From CAWHHZ01 sp963829355 (GTDB lineage: Bacteria; Acidobacteriota; Thermoanaerobaculia; Gp7-AA8; JAHWKK01), in the NCBI GenBank assembly GCA_963829355.1, contig CAWHHZ010000008.1, positions 62,001 to 126,000 of the forward strand: DNA of 64,000 bases, written 5' to 3'. A program made the position numbers and the translations under genes. Below are positions 24,924 to 34,560 of the stretch, piece after piece (position 1 is the first letter of the stretch; each line of letters begins with the position of its first letter). The notes below the pieces were generated by a model. The model worked only from the letters and a program-made list of their open reading frames with translations. It ran no database searches and was not told where the DNA came from.

Positions 24924-26956
24924 TCTTTCTCTCCATTCCTCGGAATGACGATGTCGACGCGATAGAGACCATGGTCGACACCAATTTCGAATCTGAAATC
25001 GTCGCCGTAACAGAATGCCAGGGTTCGAGCCGTGTTCTCCAGTCCCAGGCCGCCGCCGGAACGACCTTCACGATGACACGGATTCGTGACCGTCAACGAT
25101 ATTGCGCCGCCCACATCGCAGGCGCGCAATACGATCAGGGACCTGCTGGATGACGACTCGATACCGTGGATCAGCGCATTCTCGAGAAGAGGTTGAGTGA
25201 TCAACGCCGGCACGCGGACATTTTCGATCTCCGTCGGCACATCGATCTCGTAGTCGACCCGGTCCCCATAGCGTACGGCGAGTACCGCCAGATACCTCCT
25301 CGCGGTCCTGATCTCATCGGACAACGTCACGAATCCTTCCTTCACGTACTCCGCCGTCTCCTCCATCAGATCCGCGATCTGAAGAGCGAGCGTCTCGGCT
25401 TGCTGTGGATCAGTACGGATCAATGCGTTCACGGCGTGGAGCGTGTTCAACAGAAAATGTGGCTGGAGCTGCGATCGAATCACTCGCAACCGGAGAAGCC
25501 GGTACTCACGCCGGAGTGATGCCGCGACCCTTTCCTCATCGAGAGCTCTGGCCACTTCCTCGAAGGAACCCAACACAATGACGCCGATGAACACGAAGCC
25601 GGCGCGAACCGCGAAGATCCATTGAAACACCTGGCTACCCAGAGTGGAGACAAAACTGCCATCGGAGTTGGCGAGGAGGATGAGAGTTTCGAGCAAAACC
25701 GGAGCGACGAGAAGTGCGAGCAAAAAAACCACGTGACTGAGCCTGCCTCTTCTGCCCGACCTCAGATAAAGATAGACGACGGCTCCTCCGACCACGCCCC
25801 ATCCGCCCCAGTCCGCCAGAGCATTCAGAGCAAGGATCTTCCGTCCTCCCACCAGGACATCAATCGGAGCAATGACCACCTGCAGCATCGCCGTCAGTCC
25901 GATCATCGTGGCGGCTCCGGCAAACCAGAACGCCACCACGCGAGGCGTGAGTGAGCTGGGTTGAGAAGCAGGCTGCACCTCGTCGGTGGGGGTCTCTGGC
26001 TCCCCCCAGCGGCTGATGGTGTACGTCTCGAGCACTCCGGCGGACGGACTGGAGATGCTTTCGATCGAGATGATCAGACTCTCCTGGTCCGACTGCCGAA
26101 TCGAAACCACACACGGATCGTGATCGGCCCTTTCGGATCTCACTCTCTCGAGCACCGCGAGGAGAGCACCAGCCCGTATGGTCCATTTGCGATCCACCTG
26201 GACATTGACTTCGACCCCCGGCTCCCCAGAAGAGCTGAGTGCCTTCCACGCTTCGAGCTCCTCCTCGAGACTCACACCTTCACGCCGCAGGTGCCCGATG
26301 AGGACCCTGAGATAGTCGCCGAGCTCCATGAGCTCGCTGACCGCTCTCTTCGGATCGCTCGCGATACGCGTGGTCAGCCGCCGAAGCATCTTCACGATCA
26401 CTCGTGGCTGCACTCTCGCCAGCTCATCCTGCACTCTCGCATCACGCAGCTTCTCGCGAGTCGCCTCGGCAACCATCTCTTTCTCGGCCCGGTCGAGGTA
26501 TAGCGATCCTCCATAGACGGCAAACACCACGAGCGTCCAGGCCTGAACGTCCGCGAGAAGATGAGAGGTATAGCGCCCCACGATCCATACACCTTCTCCC
26601 ATCAGTCGCGCGGCAACCACGGGATCCAGGAAGGGCGCGATCAACGCCCTGCTCGCAATATCGACTACGATCTTGCCCCCGAGAACGAGCAATCCCACCC
26701 CGACGACTTTGGCAGAGAGAACGAGCCAGCTTCTAGACTGCTCGAACAGTACAAACACGACGATCAGCAGGGCCGGCGCGAGAACAACCCACCGAAACGG
26801 TGGCAGGAGAGCGAACACGTGAACCACGGGTCGCACGACAGGACGCAGTGGTGAGTGGTACCAGCCGTACGCTGAGATACAGGTCACCACCACGCTCACG
26901 AGAAGCCAGAGGCGGAACAGCAACCGCCGCCGTACAGCCTCAATCGAGATCGTCAT
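24914..26956 (-). CDS. Tandem LytS-type sensor kinase with degenerate first half
   Basis: Starting at ATG 26956 the protein has 680 residues, about twice the usual size. First half: three to four membrane helices (about 10-150) then a His_kinase-like helix pair (residues ~160-245) in which the phospho-His motif QPHF is replaced by QPRV (183-186) and the ATP-binding N-box is unrecognisable. Second half: four or five helices (~338-465), then a complete kinase with SQLQPHFLLNTLHAVN (His 500), LLENALIHGI and GGGLGLENT as N- and G-boxes. The first half therefore looks like a pseudokinase or sensor duplicated from the second. It overlaps the LytTR regulator gene. Confidence 0.88.
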   Translation of the reverse strand: MTISIEAVRRRLLFRLWLLVSVVVTCISAYGWYHSPLRPVVRPVVHVFALLPPFRWVVLAPALLIVVFVLFEQSRSWLVLSAKVVGVGLLVLGGKIVVDIASRALIAPFLDPVVAARLMGEGVWIVGRYTSHLLADVQAWTLVVFAVYGGSLYLDRAEKEMVAEATREKLRDARVQDELARVQPRVIVKMLRRLTTRIASDPKRAVSELMELGDYLRVLIGHLRREGVSLEEELEAWKALSSSGEPGVEVNVQVDRKWTIRAGALLAVLERVRSERADHDPCVVSIRQSDQESLIISIESISSPSAGVLETYTISRWGEPETPTDEVQPASQPSSLTPRVVAFWFAGAATMIGLTAMLQVVIAPIDVLVGGRKILALNALADWGGWGVVGGAVVYLYLRSGRRGRLSHVVFLLALLVAPVLLETLILLANSDGSFVSTLGSQVFQWIFAVRAGFVFIGVIVLGSFEEVARALDEERVAASLRREYRLLRLRVIRSQLQPHFLLNTLHAVNALIRTDPQQAETLALQIADLMEETAEYVKEGFVTLSDEIRTARRYLAVLAVRYGDRVDYEIDVPTEIENVRVPALITQPLLENALIHGIESSSSRSLIVLRACDVGGAISLTVTNPCHREGRSGGGLGLENTARTLAFCYGDDFRFEIGVDHGLYRVDIVIPRNGEKECA

Positions 26957-27102
26957 GCCGACTATCAATATAGCGGTTGCCGTCGCACTCCGGGGCCATC
27001 GGAACATTCTCGGTGATACGCCCGTAGCCAAACCTCCTGTTTTGGACGAATGGGACCAGGGCGGGACGAGCAGCACCCTGTCGTGACCGAAGCGAAGGCG
27101 AG

Positions 27103-27876
27103 TCAGCCCATTGGCGCGGTGGCGAGTGAGGGGTGACGACGTTGCCCGGAACTGCGCAAGCTCTGCGGACGGCGTTCCCTCTCAATCCGCTCATCGATCG
27201 CTTCGACAGGCACGTGAATCCGTGCGCTGGAGAGATCGCTCCAGCTCTCATCTTCGGCGGAGCTGAGAACAATGACGGCGCTTCGCCGGTCGGACCTGTT
27301 GAAGAGCGATTCGATGATCGGACGCAATGTCGGCCGCAGCGAATCGCGACCGTCAACGACGATCCATGCTGGATCGGCGAGATTGAGGAGCGCGGCGCTC
27401 AAGGCCTGGCGCTCCACACGGTTGAGCCGTTTCACGACGGTATCGAGAGCAATGTCCAGATCGAACTGCTCCGCCACCTCAGCCACGATTGAATCAAACC
27501 TGTCATCGCCCCAGCCGTTGCGCATCGCCGCCCGGCTCAGGAGGATCCGCGGCGTGTCGGAATCACGAAAGATACGGGAGGAGAAAATCCACGGCCGATT
27601 CTCTCCCCCACGGAACGCGTCGATGCCCCGAATATCGCGGACGCCAATCGAAAGTGACCCCATCCACTCCAGATCCTGAAGACTCAGAATCCTCAGCACC
27701 GCCCGAAGCGAAGGGGCGTGCGGACAGGCGAGCTCGATCCTCTGCCCACCCGAGAGCTCGACCTCCAGAGGTCCGACTCGAAACCAGCCTTCACCTTCCC
27801 GGAAGAGCTTCTCCTCGAGCTTCAGGCGAATGCCCGGTGTCCTGCCTTTGCGAATGACTCCTGGTATTTCGAGCAC
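27103..27876 (-). CDS. ABC-ATPase-like protein lacking Walker A (probable pseudo-ATPase)
   Basis: The 257-residue protein follows the layout of an ABC ATPase but with its catalytic motifs gone. VGPLEVELSGGQRIELACPHAPSLRAVLRIL aligns by position with the strand-Walker A-helix region, yet the P-loop has neither Gly-rich loop nor Lys. LNRVERQALSAALLNLADP sits where the signature and its helix would be, and AWIVVDGRDS replaces Walker B without the catalytic Glu. The tail is Arg/Ser-rich. It lies 146 bp upstream of the tandem kinase on the same strand. A regulatory partner role is inferred; the homology is judged by eye. Confidence 0.55.
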   Translation of the reverse strand: MLEIPGVIRKGRTPGIRLKLEEKLFREGEGWFRVGPLEVELSGGQRIELACPHAPSLRAVLRILSLQDLEWMGSLSIGVRDIRGIDAFRGGENRPWIFSSRIFRDSDTPRILLSRAAMRNGWGDDRFDSIVAEVAEQFDLDIALDTVVKRLNRVERQALSAALLNLADPAWIVVDGRDSLRPTLRPIIESLFNRSDRRSAVIVLSSAEDESWSDLSSARIHVPVEAIDERIERERRPQSLRSSGQRRHPSLATAPMG

Positions 27877-28030
27877 ATAGTGAGTGTAGCGGCGAAAACC
27901 GGCGGCTCAATCGATATGTGACGACGAGCGTTGGCGCGGTGGCAGCCGGGACCTGCGCAGCACGACCATCAACCTGTAGATCCATCCGCAAACTGAGAAA
28001 GAGACGAGCCGACGACGAGTATCGCCATTG

Positions 28031-28669
28031 TCATCGTACGCCAGGCCGTCTCGGCAGATCACCCCACTGCGCGGGATCGAACACGAGCTGTGCTGGCGTC
28101 GTTCCGAAGATGAGCTGCTCTTCGAGCGTGGCGTCCCCGAGGGTTGATGGCCAGTAATGTGGAGCGTCCGCCGATGCCGCGTAAACGATCGCAAGGCGGG
28201 AGTCTTTACTCAGACGGTTTCGATCGACCCTAAACTCGATCAATCCTCCCTCGCCCATGCCGTTCGTCGAGGCGACCCAGCCTTCCCTCTCCAGATGCTC
28301 GCGCCGCTCTGCACGTGCCGAGTCGCTCATCGTGCGATCGCGCACTCCCCACTCGAATTCGCGAATGGCCGTCCAGTGATCACCGTTCCGTCTGTACTCG
28401 GCCGTGCCGAGCGCCGCCGAGGCATGGAGGATCAGAATGCGATCGCCGGCCGACAGATAAACATGCGCCCATCCATCCTCCGGGCCGCGAACCGCGATCT
28501 GCAGTGAATCATCCGAGGGGAGCAGCATCGCCTCGCCACCATTCTCCAATTTGACGACATCGGCCTCAGACCACTCACCGGGAGTCGCTGTCCCGTCGAT
28601 GACCACTTCTGCCATCGCGGGAAACGCGAAGACGAGCAATGCCATGTAGAGAACGACCGCCGCTTTCAT
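28031..28669 (-). CDS. Secreted beta-sandwich protein (DOMON/CBM9-like)
   Basis: The ATG at 28669 (KAAVVLYMALLVFAFPAMA) lies 4 nt after GGAGG and opens a signal peptide. The 212-residue product then reads VVIDGTATPGEWSEADVVKL, the usual start of CBM9/DOMON-like domains, followed by beta strands (SLQIAVRGPEDGWAHVYL). Such domains bind sugars or haem in the periplasm or outside. The Trp and Asp content would suit ligand binding, but the ligand is unknown. It follows the DUF1579-like gene by about 15 bp and is probably co-transcribed. Confidence 0.6.
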   Translation of the reverse strand: MKAAVVLYMALLVFAFPAMAEVVIDGTATPGEWSEADVVKLENGGEAMLLPSDDSLQIAVRGPEDGWAHVYLSAGDRILILHASAALGTAEYRRNGDHWTAIREFEWGVRDRTMSDSARAERREHLEREGWVASTNGMGEGGLIEFRVDRNRLSKDSRLAIVYAASADAPHYWPSTLGDATLEEQLIFGTTPAQLVFDPAQWGDLPRRPGVR

Positions 28670-28686
28670 CATTCCTCCACGGTCTC

Positions 28687-29232
28687 TCAACGTTTCATGT
28701 CCATGATCCAGATCGTGCGCCAGGTCTCGCCATCGTCAGAGGTGAAGTCGAGGTGCCAGTAAACGTGATCTTCGCTCTTGCGCTCGAAAACGATCTTCGA
28801 CCATCGACCTCCCTCGGGTTTCGGACGTGGGACGAATTCTCCCTTCCCATTCTCGATCGAACCGAAGTGACCATCCGCGAGGAACGGGTTCATCGAATCC
28901 ATCCACTGGATCCGCCACACGCCCTCGGATGGGAGAAAGTAGCGAAGGCTCAACCCCTCCATCTTCCGAGGCTCGTCCATCTGCTGCCAGGGGTATTGCA
29001 CCTGCCCCTCCCACCGCTCGAGAAGGGCACATCCGTCGAGTATTTTCGACACCGACGTCTTCGCCGGCAGCGCGATCCACTCATCCTCACCAGCACGGAA
29101 CTTCTGTGAGATTGTCCAGTCTCCCACCCAGAAATCGAAGCCCTCGTATTCGGGTCCTTCGCATTGACCTGCCGCATGGAGCGACAAGCTACTCAGAATC
29201 AGGATCAGTGCGGCTACGCGGCTTCCAGTCAT
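28687..29232 (-). CDS. Secreted DUF1579-like protein
   Basis: Starting at ATG 29232 (preceded by GGGAGAGAG) the 181-residue protein has a signal peptide and a lipocalin-like single domain: FDFWVGDWTISQ (about residue 30), a central MEGLSLRYF strand and the closing WIMDMKR. FWxGxW is a hallmark of DUF1579-type proteins, small beta-barrels of unknown ligand. It lies between the amidohydrolase gene and the CBM9-like gene in a run of minus-strand exported proteins. Confidence 0.7.
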   Translation of the reverse strand: MTGSRVAALILILSSLSLHAAGQCEGPEYEGFDFWVGDWTISQKFRAGEDEWIALPAKTSVSKILDGCALLERWEGQVQYPWQQMDEPRKMEGLSLRYFLPSEGVWRIQWMDSMNPFLADGHFGSIENGKGEFVPRPKPEGGRWSKIVFERKSEDHVYWHLDFTSDDGETWRTIWIMDMKR

Positions 29233-29343
29233 CACTCTCTCTCCCTTCTTCGACGGCAACGACGTGGATGTCGAAGTCGCCGTCGCGATTCGTCGCGACG
29301 ACGATGGACGCCCGTCCGGCGACCAGTCCGGCGAGACGTTCCG

Positions 29344-31212
29344 TCAATCCTCTTTTTCCTGCTTCGACGCGATCTGCTCGATCATCTTCGTAGCGTTCGA
29401 ATTGTCGGGATTGAGCTCCAGAGACTTCCGGTAGTAGCGAATCGCTCGTTCGTCATGGCCAAGTTTCATATGAGCTTCGGCGAGACTGTCCCATGTGTTG
29501 AACTGCTCCGGAAAGGCTGCTGCGTTCGCGCTGAAGATCTCGAGTGCCTCCTCGAGATCTCCACGGAAGAGCGCCCGATACCCGTGTCCGTTGAGCAGAC
29601 GCTGAATGGTGCGGTCGCTCGCCTCGGTCCGTGACTCGGACGAAAGATAGGAGGCCACGCCAACCTTCACGTCCCCCTGACTGACTCCTTCGAGAAACGA
29701 AGCGATCACTGGCTCGCGCTCCTCAAGGGCGGAACGGATCGCGTCGAGCCGCGCATCCAGATCCTCCCGGGAGTGCCATCGGCCGTTCTCCATCACTCCG
29801 GCCACGTTTCGTACGGCTGCGATCGACTCGAGCGGATTCGATCGCAGCAACACGAGGTCGGCTTCCTTTCCAACGGTGATCGATCCGGTTCTCTCTGTCA
29901 CGCCCAGGGCTCGTGCCGGAGTCGTCGTCGCGGCTCGAATCGCCTCGACCGGGCTCAGCCCCGACGCAACGAGAAGCTCCATCTCATCGTGCAGAGACGC
30001 GCCGGGAACCACGAATGGCAGCGGAGCGTCCGTGCCGGCGAGAATCTCGACGCCCGCCTCGGCGAAGGCCCCGACGAGCCGTTGCTGGACCTCCACGCTC
30101 GTGGAAAGGAAACGGTGAATCGGGACGAGAATGCCGGACCATCCTCCATTCCGGTAGCGATTGAATGGCGGCATCCATTCAACCTTGAGGAAAGGATCGA
30201 TGAATGCCAGCGCGGGCATTTCCACGAGATTGTCGATTTGCTCATCGGCCTGATCGCGTATCGTCCGAAATGCAATCAGGGTTGGAGTCACGGCAATCCC
30301 GGCCTCAGCCATACGGCGGGCCAATTCCTTCATGTCCTCATCGAGTCCTTCTATGGCAGGAGGCTCAGCGAGATCAGGCTGGTCCTCCAGCTTCACTCTG
30401 CCGAACTGCAGATCGAGCCATGGTCGAAACAACTCCGCCACGGGCGCCCACGTATAGACGATCTCCTCCATGTGATCGACCGAACGCTGACCATTGCGAA
30501 GAACCGTTTCGAACGAAAGGCTGCGCGGTGCATGACCGACGACCGGCAGATTCACTTTCATCGCAGCCTCGATGAGCGCCACATACGTCTCCTCGCTCAT
30601 CGATCCCGAGCCGTTTCCGTACATCTTGATCGCGTCGTAACCAGCCGCGGCCTGCGCTTTGACGAAGTCCCGCGCTTCCTGTGGCGAGTCTACCCGCGCT
30701 GTCGCCGTCGTCGGTCCCGTCGTCCAGATCTCCGGCCCCTGCAGGGCGCCAGTCGCGACCGCGTCCCGCAATGCCAGGATGGCTTCATTACCATGCATGC
30801 TGCGAACACCCGTCACACCGTGGGCGAGGTAGAGATCCAGGAACTGCCGGTTGACCGCCGGATCGTCGCGGAAATGCACATGCATGTCGAAGAGGCCGGG
30901 AATGAGATATCCCCCGTCGCCGTCGATGACGGTCGCATCCGACACTGAGGTTTCTGGTCGAACGGCCACGATCGTTCCGTTCTCGACGACAATCTCCCGA
31001 CCCGAAACGACATCGTCGCTCACCAGAGTCACAAGGTGAACGTTGCGGATTACAGTCTTCTGCTCGGTCGTGTCTTGCGCGTAGACAGCGATCGTGATGA
31101 GCACAGCCGTCGCGAACATCAACAGATCGCGGCCTCTCATGAGCAGTTTTGCTGAATGACGAGCCCGATCGTGAACCAGGTTCTCAAGGACGCCTGTGGA
31201 TTTCATGCTCAT
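29344..31212 (-). CDS. Exported amidohydrolase with C-terminal TPR
   Basis: The 622-residue protein has a signal segment (LLMFATAVLITIAVYAQ) and a metal-dependent hydrolase barrel of imidazolonepropionase/prolidase type. Metal ligands visible are the HVH in GLFDMHVHF (about residue 108), IKMYGNG with a possible carboxylated Lys (about 197), VVGHAPR (about 228), VDHMEE and GTDAPLP (about residue 390). Residues ~560-622 form two TPR-like repeats (WDSLAEAHMKLGHDERAIRYY). AAGGAG lies 9 nt before the ATG. Substrate class could be dipeptides or cyclic amides. Confidence 0.87.
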   Translation of the reverse strand: MSMKSTGVLENLVHDRARHSAKLLMRGRDLLMFATAVLITIAVYAQDTTEQKTVIRNVHLVTLVSDDVVSGREIVVENGTIVAVRPETSVSDATVIDGDGGYLIPGLFDMHVHFRDDPAVNRQFLDLYLAHGVTGVRSMHGNEAILALRDAVATGALQGPEIWTTGPTTATARVDSPQEARDFVKAQAAAGYDAIKMYGNGSGSMSEETYVALIEAAMKVNLPVVGHAPRSLSFETVLRNGQRSVDHMEEIVYTWAPVAELFRPWLDLQFGRVKLEDQPDLAEPPAIEGLDEDMKELARRMAEAGIAVTPTLIAFRTIRDQADEQIDNLVEMPALAFIDPFLKVEWMPPFNRYRNGGWSGILVPIHRFLSTSVEVQQRLVGAFAEAGVEILAGTDAPLPFVVPGASLHDEMELLVASGLSPVEAIRAATTTPARALGVTERTGSITVGKEADLVLLRSNPLESIAAVRNVAGVMENGRWHSREDLDARLDAIRSALEEREPVIASFLEGVSQGDVKVGVASYLSSESRTEASDRTIQRLLNGHGYRALFRGDLEEALEIFSANAAAFPEQFNTWDSLAEAHMKLGHDERAIRYYRKSLELNPDNSNATKMIEQIASKQEKED

Positions 31213-31296
31213 CGGTAGAAGCTCCTTTTTTACAGATGCTACAGGAGCTATGCTAAAAAAACAGCACCAGCTCGTTCTTCGTCACACACTCGTCAC

Positions 31297-32441
31297 TCAG
31301 TCACGATCTCGAATCTCGTTCAGCATCTCGTTTGCCGCCGCATCGAGGTTTCGTTTCACCATGAAGTGAACGCCTTCCCGCTCAATGAGCTCGAGTGTCC
31401 GGTGCGCCCGACGCTCCGCCTGCTCGAGGTCACCGGCGGCATGCGCCATCCTGGCGAGATTGAACTCCGCTCGCGGAGAGTCGGGATGAGCCTTCGCGTG
31501 CAACTGCGCGATCTGTGCGGCAGCGGCCGACTTGTCGTCGGAGATCAGGAGACCGGTGAACTGATCCATCGCCATGTCGCTGAAGATCTGATTGTCGGGA
31601 TCGGTCTCGTGAAGACGATTCAGCTCGGCCAGAGCCGCCGCCTCGTCCTCGAGCATGAGGTAGTAGAGCCGGCTCGCCGTCATCGGTGGCATGTCGCGCG
31701 GGGTCGACTCGTCGAGATGAAACGCGAGGAACGCGAGCGTATCGCGGATGATCTGCCGTGATCGCTCCGTGTCGTCCCGCACGTCGAATGCATGCTGTCC
31801 CGTTGGGTAGTTGACGAGCTCCAGCTCGGCATCCGAGCGGATCGCCCGCTCCACGAAGTCGTCGATCAGCCGGTTGATTCCCGGAGCGTCGAGGCCTGCC
31901 CGCGCGACATACATCGGCAATCCCCTGCGTACCGGATCATCGGAGCTCATGATGCCGTAATAGAAAACGGCGGCGGCAAGATCATTCTCCGCATCGAGCG
32001 CGAACGGCAGCCCCACCTTCACGTTCGCCGAACAGGCCCAGATCGCGATGCGTGTACCATCGACACCGAGCTCGGCCGCATGAGCACGAACGTAGTCGAT
32101 CAATCCCGCCAGGTTCTCGAGATTCGTCCCCTCGAGCGCATCGTAGGTCACGCCAGCGATGCCGGCACCTGCAGCCAAGCGCCCCCAGGACGTGTACTGT
32201 CCCCATCGCTTCGCGTCGAGACTCCCAACATTGACGAAGACGACGACAGGAGGACGCGCAATGCCTTCGGGCTTGTAGAGATCGAGCTCGTAGCTCTGCT
32301 CTCCGATCGTCTGGAAGACGATTCCCTCGACTGACGTCGACGCCCTTCTCGGGCGGAGCCAGAACCGTCCCCGGACCCTGGGCGAAGACATGTGCTTCCA
32401 AAGAGCAGAACCATGCGACAGGAGATCAGAAATCTCTTCAT
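31297..32441 (-). CDS. Secreted alpha/beta hydrolase with TPR tail (two frameshifts)
   Basis: The ATG at 32441 overlaps the upstream hydrolase's stop (ATGA) and starts a signal peptide (MKRFLISCRMVLLFG). The reading then needs a one-base change near 32396-32403 to continue AHVFAQGPGTVLAPPEKGVDV, and another near 32328-32336 to continue VEGIVFQTIGEQSYELDLYKPEG, after which the frame is open to 31297. The hydrolase part has VVVFVNVG (oxyanion region), IAIWACSANV in the nucleophile-elbow place (Cys-Ser instead of GxSxG) and GQHAFD (catalytic His). Residues ~250-380 are TPR-like. With two indels in 110 bp it is either decaying or mis-sequenced. Confidence 0.7.
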
Positions 32442-33214
32442 GGCACCTCCAGATGCCGTTTCAGGAACTCGATGGTTTCGCCGATGATCCTGCGCGAGCG
32501 CTCGGTATCATCGTATCCGTCGAAGCCGTGCCGTCCTGACGGATAGGTGACGAACTGCAGATCGACATTCTTCTCGATCGCCGATGTGATCGTCCGATCG
32601 AGCTCGGCGTTCAATTGGGGCGAGTCGATTCCGGTTCTCACGACGAACAGAGGCAGGTCTTCCCGCGGAGGTGCGGTCGACATCGGCCGGCCATAGTAGA
32701 TGACGAGCGCACGAAGCTCTTGACCCTCGCCGCTCATTGCATATGGCCAGGCAACCGGGACATGACCCGACGACGCCCAGAGGGCAATTCTCGACGGATC
32801 GAGCCGAAGTTCCGCGGATCGTTCCCGCAGCGTGTCGATCAACTGACCAAGCTGCCGGTCGCCATCTCCTTCGTCTGCGTCGTAAACGACCGCCGCCATA
32901 CCGGCGCCCGCGAGAAGGGTTGCCCACGACTGGTACCACTCCCATGTTCTCAGATCGGGGTAGCCACGATTCACGAACACCACCACGGGCATCTGCTCAT
33001 CACGGCTTCCGCTCGGAAGATAAGGTCGAGCTCGCGTGACACGCCGGCAGCAGTCTCCGCATATGCGATCCCCGTCCGGATCACGGCGGCACCCTCGGGA
33101 ACGCTGACCACGATCGGCTGTGCAGCAACCTGGGAAGATGAGATCGAACCCCGCGAGTCCGATCAACGAAAGAACGGCGACGGAGAAGACCCTTCCCTGC
33201 AGCATTGATCTCAT
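32438..33214 (-). CDS. Secreted alpha/beta hydrolase, paralogue of the next gene (two frameshifts)
   Basis: The signal peptide (VFSVAVLSLIGLAG) and the catalytic domain (PVVVFVNRGYP, IALWASSGHVPVA, GRHGFDGYDD) are in the same frame, but between 33149 and about 33000 the homologous reading is in another frame (AAQPIVVSVPEGAAVIRTGI, then SRELDLIF). Removing one G from the run at 33149-33152 and adding a base near 33000 restores it, so the indels compensate. The nucleophile elbow reads ASSGH. Paralogue of the 31297-32441 gene without the TPR tail; the stop overlaps that gene's ATG. A dienelactone hydrolase-like role is possible. Confidence 0.7.
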   Translation of the reverse strand: MRSMLQGRVFSVAVLSLIGLAGFDLIFPGCCTADRGQRSRGCRRDPDGDRICGDCCRRVTRARPYLPSGSRDEQMPVVVFVNRGYPDLRTWEWYQSWATLLAGAGMAAVVYDADEGDGDRQLGQLIDTLRERSAELRLDPSRIALWASSGHVPVAWPYAMSGEGQELRALVIYYGRPMSTAPPREDLPLFVVRTGIDSPQLNAELDRTITSAIEKNVDLQFVTYPSGRHGFDGYDDTERSRRIIGETIEFLKRHLEVP

Positions 33215-33398
33215 GCGTGGGGCAAGTCTGACCGAACTCCGGACCCAGGGTCCAGAAAGTCGTGACGAGTGACACCAGAACGTGACGAGTGGCGTGACAG
33301 CAGTGACGACAGTTCAGTCCAGACGGAGTTTCATCCCATGGTGGGATGCCACGATCGCCAGGAGGTCGGATCTCACCGCCGGACGGAACTCTACAGAC

Positions 33399-34160
33399 TC
33401 ACTCATTCGCGTCCTCCCTCGCCCACTCGATCGTCGGGATCACCCACTCGTCGAGTGGCTTGTAAAGGATTCCGTGACCAGTCCCTATATCCAGTACCAG
33501 TTCCTCGTGCCGCCCAATCCCTTCAGAGAAGGCGAATGCGTCCTCGCACGAGCCGGCGAGCTCCCAGTCACTACGATCCCGGATGGCGAGAACGTTTCCC
33601 CACAGGTCGATCTGATTCGCTTTCATATGCTCCACGCTGTCGGGATGACATGTCGCGAGCAACACGAAGTTGAGATCGCGGTTGCGAGCGAGATGAGAGG
33701 TAAGCGTCGCGATGTACGCGCCTTTTGAGGCACCGACCACCGTGATGTTCTGTGGAGGAACGCCCGATTCGATCAGCGACTCGATCTGGCCGACCGTCCG
33801 CCTGGCATAGTCGACGACCTCGGTCCTCGGAGGCCGCGGTTCACTGATGACGACGAAACCCGCGTCTCTGAAACGATCGAGAATCTCCTCGTACTGATAT
33901 GGGCCGTACTCGTCGCTGACTGCATGGATCCCCAGATCCTCGATGATGCGCCCGTGCAGATAGAAGAGATAGTGCTCGCCGGGATCGATCCGGCTCGGCA
34001 GCATCGAATCGCGTTCCCCCGATATTTCCGCGTACAGAGCAGTACTCTGGGCGCAGCTCCATGAGAGCGTCGCGAAGAGCAGGAAAACGACCGCGCGGAG
34101 GCGTGAGCCGCTCCTGGCGATCGCTGTCGTTACACCACGTTCCGTGTCCATATCCTTCAC
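33399..34160 (-). CDS. Alpha/beta hydrolase lipoprotein
   Basis: The GTG at 34160 overlaps the DUF488 stop (GTGA); an ATG three codons later is the alternative. The 253-residue product has a signal with a possible lipobox (ATLSWSC). The core is an alpha/beta hydrolase: HYLFYLHGRIIED (oxyanion loop), VVGASKGAYIA (GxSxG-type elbow, about residue 143) and GTGHGI (catalytic His, about residue 232). This resembles small serine hydrolases acting on esters or lipids. It is third in a run of hydrolases on this strand. Confidence 0.75.
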   Translation of the reverse strand: MKDMDTERGVTTAIARSGSRLRAVVFLLFATLSWSCAQSTALYAEISGERDSMLPSRIDPGEHYLFYLHGRIIEDLGIHAVSDEYGPYQYEEILDRFRDAGFVVISEPRPPRTEVVDYARRTVGQIESLIESGVPPQNITVVGASKGAYIATLTSHLARNRDLNFVLLATCHPDSVEHMKANQIDLWGNVLAIRDRSDWELAGSCEDAFAFSEGIGRHEELVLDIGTGHGILYKPLDEWVIPTIEWAREDANE

Positions 34161-34543
34161 CGTACCTCGGCTCCCTGTTCACTCAATACCCGTCTCAGAA
34201 CCGACCGGTGGCAACGGCTTTCGTCCTCGCAGTAGCATCCGAGAGAGAAACTGGTCTGTTGCGACAGCGCGGCCATCAGCACCAGCAACCTCGTATTGTC
34301 CGAGGCATTCAGCTCCTTCTGATACCTGCGCTCGAAGCTCTGCCACTCGGCCGGCGTCGTCGCAGATTGTCCCTGCTTTACAAGATCCGCACTCGGCGCG
34401 AGCTGCGGCAACCACACGTCATACCAGTCGTCGGTCGCGAAACGGTCCTTCGGCACACCACGCGGCGGACGCCGCACGGCACCGATGCGGAGCCCCTCAT
34501 CCGGCTCTCGAGCCGAGCCGAGTCGAACGATGCGAATACTCAT
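34157..34543 (-). CDS. DUF488-family protein
   Basis: The 128-residue protein shows the DUF488 pattern: start IRIVRLGS, RFATDDWYDVWLPQLAPS in the middle, and the late SLGCYCEDESRCHRSVLRRVL where a Cys/His cluster is conserved in the family. Family members are of unknown biochemical role. It is coupled to the downstream hydrolase gene by a 4-bp overlap. Upstream lies a repeat-rich gap. Confidence 0.85.
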   Translation of the reverse strand: MSIRIVRLGSAREPDEGLRIGAVRRPPRGVPKDRFATDDWYDVWLPQLAPSADLVKQGQSATTPAEWQSFERRYQKELNASDNTRLLVLMAALSQQTSFSLGCYCEDESRCHRSVLRRVLSEQGAEVR

Positions 34544-34560
34544 TGGTCACCTCTGGAAGA

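Noticed and set aside
29773..30948. 391-codon plus-strand ORF
   Set aside because: Antisense shadow of the amidohydrolase; no domain features.
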